Positions 14,524 through 17,614 of a stretch of DNA of 17,614 bases are shown in pieces. Under the pieces are notes generated by a model, which saw only the letters and a program-made list of their open reading frames with translations, did not search any database and was not told the origin of the DNA. The stretch covers positions 1-17,614 of the forward strand of contig JBHIDJ010000053.1 of NCBI GenBank assembly GCA_046760105.1, in the 5' to 3' direction. Source of the stretch: JBHIDJ01 sp046760105 (lineage in GTDB: Bacteria > Pseudomonadota > Gammaproteobacteria > Acidiferrobacterales > SPGG2). The position numbers were made by a program, and so were the translations under genes. Every line of letters begins with the position of its first letter. Position 1 is the first letter of the stretch.

Positions 14524-14553
14524 GGGACAATTAGAAGAGGGACAATTAGAAGA
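14524..14553 (+). repeat. Perfect tandem duplication of a 15-bp unit
   Basis: GGGACAATTAGAAGA occurs exactly twice, head to tail, at 14524-14538 and 14539-14553, about 65-95 nt upstream of the Liv-type binding-protein start. The 15-bp period, with A/T and G runs, could be two binding sites for one regulator, or a recent slippage duplication. Confidence 0.8.
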
Positions 14554-14565
14554 AGGGATCCCTTC
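14552..14565. promoter_or_regulatory. Perfect 14-bp palindrome next to the tandem repeat
   Basis: GAAGGGATCCCTTC is identical to its own reverse complement. It overlaps the end of the tandem repeat by 2 nt and sits about 53 nt upstream of the binding-protein ATG, the usual zone for an operator or for leader mRNA. With no loop it favours protein binding over RNA folding. Confidence 0.5.
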
Positions 14566-14618
14566 GTGGACGGGAGAACGTATACAAGTAGTAACCTGAC
14601 AAATCGGAGGAGAATCAG

Positions 14619-15863
14619 ATGCTAAAGACAGTTAGAACCAGAGCCCTGGTGGCGTCGAGCGTAGCCGCCTTGCTCCTGCTGCTGGCGGGCCCGGCTACGG
14701 CCATGGTAGAAGGTGACACCATCATCCTCGGCTCCGCCATTTCGTTTACCGGCAAGTACTCCACCAATGGTATACATGCCTCGAACGGCTACAAGCTCGC
14801 CGTGAAGAAGATCAACGAGGCCGGTGGCGTCAAGGTCGGGGGCAAGTCTTACAAGCTCAAGCTCAAGTTCTATGACGACGAGTCCACGCCGGCGCGCACC
14901 GCCCAGCTGCTGGAACGCCTGATCAAACAGGACGGGATCAAATACATGCTTGGCCCCTACAGTTCCGCGACAACCAAGGCAGCGGCACCGGTGACCGAGA
15001 AGTACAAGATCCCGATGGTCGAGGCGGAGGGTGCATCCCGCTCGCTGTTCACCCAGGGCTACAAGTACCTGTTCTGCGTGATCTCGACATCCGAGCAGTA
15101 CCTCGCAAGTGCGATCACATTGGCCGCCGAGCTCGCCAAGAAAGAGGGCAGGAAGCCGCAGGATCTGAAGGCGGCGCTTGTGTTCGAGAACGACCCGTTC
15201 TCGTTGGACGTCCGTGCGGGCGTGATGGACGACCTCTCAAAGCACGGCATGAAGATTGTCATCGATGACAAAATGCCGCGCGATCTCGCCGATATCTCGG
15301 CAACATTGACCAAGGTCAAGGCGGTGAAGCCAGACCTCCTGCTGATCTCGGGGCACTCGAAGGGTGCGGCAACCGCGGCGCGCCAGATCAAAGAGCTGAA
15401 GGTCCAAGTGCCGATGATCGGGATTACCCACTGCGAAGCCGCGAAGGTCATCGATAAGTTCGGCAAGGCGACCGAGGGCTTTCTGTGCCCGACCCAGTGG
15501 GCAGAGACCTTGAGCTATCGCGACGAACTGTTCGGGACGGCGGCCGAGTACGATAGGCTGTTCAAGGCCACTTATGAAGGGTACAAGAACGTGCCCTATC
15601 AGTCGGCCCAGGCTTCCGCTGCAGTCATGGTCTGGAGGGATGCGTTTGAGCGTGCGAACTCGTTCGACACGGACAAGCTTCGCGACGCGCTTGCCGAGAC
15701 CGACATGAAAACCTTCTACGGCAACATCCAGTTCTCCAAGGCCGGCAACAATATTGCCAAGCCCATGGTGCTGCGGCAGATCCAGAACGGCAAGTTCAAT
15801 GTGGTGGCGCCGTCCAAGTGGGCCTCCCATCCGGTGAATTACCCACGGATGGTTGAATATTAA
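14619..15863 (+). CDS. Branched-chain-amino-acid-type ABC transporter substrate-binding protein (LivK-like)
   Basis: A 414-residue periplasmic binding protein of the Leu/Ile/Val (HAAT) family. The signal peptide is clear: basic MLKTVRTR, hydrophobic core VAALLLLLAG, likely cleavage after PATA at residue 28. The mature protein follows the type I periplasmic fold: DTIILGSAISFTGKYS, SNGYKLAVKKINEAGGV, KLKFYDDESTPARTAQLLERLI, MLGPYSSATTKAAAPVTEKYKIPMVE, and the second lobe with LVFENDPFSLDVRAGV and PDLLLISGHSKGAATAARQ. The ATG has a strong GGAGGAG 6 nt upstream. Homologues bind branched-chain amino acids, amides, urea or short-chain acids, so the ligand is open. It is followed by a terminator-like hairpin (15900-15931) and then LivH/LivM-type permeases. 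A binding-protein gene first in the operon is usual. Confidence 0.92.
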   Translation: MLKTVRTRALVASSVAALLLLLAGPATAMVEGDTIILGSAISFTGKYSTNGIHASNGYKLAVKKINEAGGVKVGGKSYKLKLKFYDDESTPARTAQLLERLIKQDGIKYMLGPYSSATTKAAAPVTEKYKIPMVEAEGASRSLFTQGYKYLFCVISTSEQYLASAITLAAELAKKEGRKPQDLKAALVFENDPFSLDVRAGVMDDLSKHGMKIVIDDKMPRDLADISATLTKVKAVKPDLLLISGHSKGAATAARQIKELKVQVPMIGITHCEAAKVIDKFGKATEGFLCPTQWAETLSYRDELFGTAAEYDRLFKATYEGYKNVPYQSAQASAAVMVWRDAFERANSFDTDKLRDALAETDMKTFYGNIQFSKAGNNIAKPMVLRQIQNGKFNVVAPSKWASHPVNYPRMVEY

Positions 15864-15899
15864 ATAACAGCCTTGCTATCTGGGTAACATTGGTTCTGT

Positions 15900-15931
15900 C
15901 CGCCCCCGCCCAAAGGCGGGGGCGGCGTTTT
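15900..15931 (+). terminator. Terminator-like hairpin between binding-protein and LivH genes
   Basis: CCGCCCCCGCC (15900-15910) pairs perfectly with GGCGGGGGCGG (15915-15925) around loop CAAA, followed by CG and four Ts (15928-15931). This is an 11-bp GC-only stem with a short U-tract. It lies 37 nt after the binding-protein stop and 27 nt before the LivH ATG, so it probably acts as a leaky terminator or 3'-end stabiliser that keeps permease expression below that of the binding protein. Confidence 0.75.
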
Positions 15932-15957
15932 ATCCGTGATAGGTAGCGGCTAAAAAA

Positions 15958-16872
15958 ATGCTGGACAACATACTACTCCTGGTCCAGGCACCAGTCCTGA
16001 ACGTACAGCTCCTGCTCGATGGTATCTTCATCGGTGCCATCTTCGCGCTGGCGGCCTATGGACTGGCATTGGTCTGGGGGGTCATGAACGTCAAGAACCT
16101 CGCCCAAGGTGACTTTATTATGATGGGCGGGTACATCGCCTGGGCGCTGTCAAACCCAAAATACATGGGCGATTATGCGGTCCACCCAATAGTTGGCCTG
16201 CCCGTGGCTATTGTCCTGATGTTCGGGTTCGGATGGTTTATTTACCGCCTTATCATCAGTCGGCTTGTCGGTAAGGACCTGTTCACATCGCTGCTGGCGA
16301 CCTTCGGTCTCGCCATTGTTCTACAACAATTATTGAACCAGATGTTCGGACCGGAGGTGCAGACCGCTGAATCCGGTTTCGAAACCCGCACATGGGGCCT
16401 GCTCACCGTTGCCGACATCAAATTCATTGCCTTTTTCCTCATGGCCATTCTGGCCGCCATCGTCATCACGTTCATGAAATACAGCCGCATGGGCCAGGCG
16501 ATCCGGGCAACGGCTCAGGACCCCCGAGCCGCGAAGGTCATGGGGATCGATACCGAGAATGTCTATGCCTTCACCTATGCGCTGAACGCCGCGATCTGCG
16601 GCGCCGCCGGCGTGCTGATTTCGATGATCTGGGTCATCCAGCCGTTCTTCGGGCTGGCCTACTCGATCCGCTGCTTCGTCATCGTCACCGCGGCCGGGTT
16701 GGGGAACCTGCCGGGTGTTATTGCGGCCGGCCTTGGACTCGGTGTCGTCGAACAATTCGGAGGTTTCGTACTGGGCGCCGAATTCCAGCAGGCCATGGTG
16801 GTGAGCATGCTCGTGCTTGTGTTGATCGTGCGCCAGATTCAGCAAAGCCGGCAGCGGCAAGCTGTGATATGA
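15958..16872 (+). CDS. livH: Branched-chain-amino-acid-type ABC transporter permease LivH
   Basis: A 304-residue inner-membrane permease of the LivH family, strongly hydrophobic with about eight or more membrane spans. Diagnostic segments are LLDGIFIGAIFALAAYGLALVWGVMNVKNLAQGDFIMMGGY near the N-terminus, LFTSLLATFGLAIVLQQLLNQMFG in the middle, and the cytoplasmic coupling loop SRMGQAIRATAQDPRAAKVMGID (about residues 179-201), then GNLPGVIAAGLGLGVVEQFGG. It pairs with LivM to form the channel. The ATG at 15958 has only a distant AGG, so initiation may be weak. Its stop codon overlaps the livM start (ATGA, 16869-16872), indicating coupling. The ATPase genes (LivG/LivF) should lie beyond the right edge. 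Confidence 0.94.
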   Translation: MLDNILLLVQAPVLNVQLLLDGIFIGAIFALAAYGLALVWGVMNVKNLAQGDFIMMGGYIAWALSNPKYMGDYAVHPIVGLPVAIVLMFGFGWFIYRLIISRLVGKDLFTSLLATFGLAIVLQQLLNQMFGPEVQTAESGFETRTWGLLTVADIKFIAFFLMAILAAIVITFMKYSRMGQAIRATAQDPRAAKVMGIDTENVYAFTYALNAAICGAAGVLISMIWVIQPFFGLAYSIRCFVIVTAAGLGNLPGVIAAGLGLGVVEQFGGFVLGAEFQQAMVVSMLVLVLIVRQIQQSRQRQAVI

Positions 16873-17614
16873 ACGCCAACCGAAGAACGCTCGCGGGCTA
16901 CGGCGCTATTCTCCTGGTTGGGGGCGCCGCGCCCTTCCTGTTTCCCAACTTCATGTTTCAGCTCGCCGTCCTGTGGATCTTTATCTTGTTCGCCCTCACC
17001 TGGGACACCCTGGGCGGGCAGATGGGCTATAACTCGCTTGGCAACATCGCCTTCTTCGGTGCCGGCATGTACATCTCCGCCATCGTGCAGATTGGGTTGT
17101 ATTACGATGTGGGGTCGTATACCGCCCATTATGGCGCGATCAAGATCGATTTTACGCCGGAGCAGTATTTCACCGGCCTGGCCCTCGGTATCGGCGCGGC
17201 GGCCGTCGGCTGCGTGATATTTGCCGTTATTTTCGGGCGGATCGTGTTCGGCCTACGCGGCCCGTACTTCGCGATTGGCACCCTGGGCGTTGCCTTGGCC
17301 GCTGGCGAGCTCGTCGGCACATGGGAATGGGTTGGCGCTGGCGGTGGCATCGCCTTGCCGGTCTATCCGGGCGAACCCGACGAGCGCGCGCAGCTCTTCT
17401 ATTACCTCAGTTTTGTGTCCGCCGTTCTCACGTTTGTGTTCCTTAAATGGCTCTACTCGCAGCGTTTCGGCCTTGCCATTAACGCCATCCGCGACGACGA
17501 GGAGAAGGCCGAAGGTATGGGCATCCATACATTGCGCTACAAGACCATCGGCTGGTCGGTGGCGGCATTCTTCTTAGGCATTTCGGGTGCCCTTTTTGGC
17601 AATATGACCGGTTT
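16869..17614 (+). CDS. livM: Branched-chain-amino-acid-type ABC transporter permease LivM (partial, runs off right edge)
   Basis: The ATG at 16869 overlaps the livH stop and the frame stays open to the window end, giving 248 complete codons. The peptide begins MNANRRTLAGYGAILLVGG and carries the LivM hallmarks: LTWDTLGGQMGYNSLGNIAFFGAGMY, GLRGPYFAIGTLGVALAAGE, and the coupling loop RFGLAINAIRDDEEKAEGMGI followed by LRYKTIGWSVAAFFLGISGAL. Several hydrophobic spans are visible. It is the second half of the LivHM channel. The C-terminus and any downstream ATPase genes are outside the window. No frameshift is seen in the part present. Confidence 0.93.
   Translation, partial: MNANRRTLAGYGAILLVGGAAPFLFPNFMFQLAVLWIFILFALTWDTLGGQMGYNSLGNIAFFGAGMYISAIVQIGLYYDVGSYTAHYGAIKIDFTPEQYFTGLALGIGAAAVGCVIFAVIFGRIVFGLRGPYFAIGTLGVALAAGELVGTWEWVGAGGGIALPVYPGEPDERAQLFYYLSFVSAVLTFVFLKWLYSQRFGLAINAIRDDEEKAEGMGIHTLRYKTIGWSVAAFFLGISGALFGNMTG

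Larger units (their letters stand above)
14071..14618. promoter_or_regulatory. Divergent regulatory region between the dodecin/propionate cluster and the Liv-type operon
   Basis: About 550 bp with no supported gene. It must hold promoters for both flanking operons. Seen in it: an inverted repeat CCAGTT-ct-AACTGG (14146-14159) about 75 nt upstream of the dodecin start, a good candidate operator; a 6-bp stem CCCGCC/GGCGGG (14278-14283 with 14297-14302); and, near the plus-strand gene, a tandem repeat plus palindrome (14524-14565). A poor minus-strand promoter pair TTGAAG/TAAGGT lies at 14203-14208 and 14180-14185. The open frame at 14275-14490 has no gene-like features. Confidence 0.6.

Overview
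This is a roughly 17.6 kb piece of a moderately GC-rich bacterial chromosome, most likely from a Pseudomonadota lineage. I infer this from the PccA/PccB/MeaB/epimerase protein types, the ATGA-coupled genes with GGAGG-type ribosome sites, and the GC-rich intergenic hairpin repeats. The species cannot be named from the sequence alone. No rRNA, tRNA, CRISPR array, integrase or intact insertion sequence is visible.

Layout. (1) 1-2662, minus strand: a polar-amino-acid-type ABC importer read as ATPase, periplasmic binding protein, permease, then a second permease cut by the left edge. (2) 2663-3155: about 490 bp with no convincing gene. (3) 3156-14070, minus strand: a long co-directional cluster read leftwards as dodecin, FlK-type (fluoroacetyl-CoA type) thioesterase, type II 2-haloacid dehalogenase, propionyl-CoA synthetase, methylmalonyl-CoA mutase, propionyl-CoA carboxylase beta and alpha, MeaB GTPase chaperone, methylmalonyl-CoA epimerase. 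(4) 14071-14618: a divergent regulatory region with a tandem 15-bp repeat and a 14-bp palindrome. (5) 14619-17614, plus strand: a branched-chain-amino-acid-type importer (LivK-like binding protein, LivH, and LivM cut by the right edge).

How the genes fit together. The core of the long cluster encodes every step from propionate to succinyl-CoA: activation (PrpE), carboxylation (PccAB), epimerisation (Mce), B12-dependent rearrangement (mutase) and mutase protection (MeaB). Valine and isoleucine breakdown also yields propionyl-CoA, so the divergent Liv-type importer is a plausible partner. The unusual part is the front of the cluster. A thioesterase that keeps the FlK catalytic residues sits 20 nt upstream of a haloacid dehalogenase with its complete catalytic set, and both precede the acyl-CoA synthetase. 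I propose a halo-acid handling or detoxification module attached to short-chain acid activation: the thioesterase would release wrongly activated haloacyl-CoA and the dehalogenase would hydrolyse the free acid. This is inference from homology and gene order. Both importers carry a strong GC-rich hairpin just after the binding-protein gene and before the permease gene, which would fit excess production of the binding protein.
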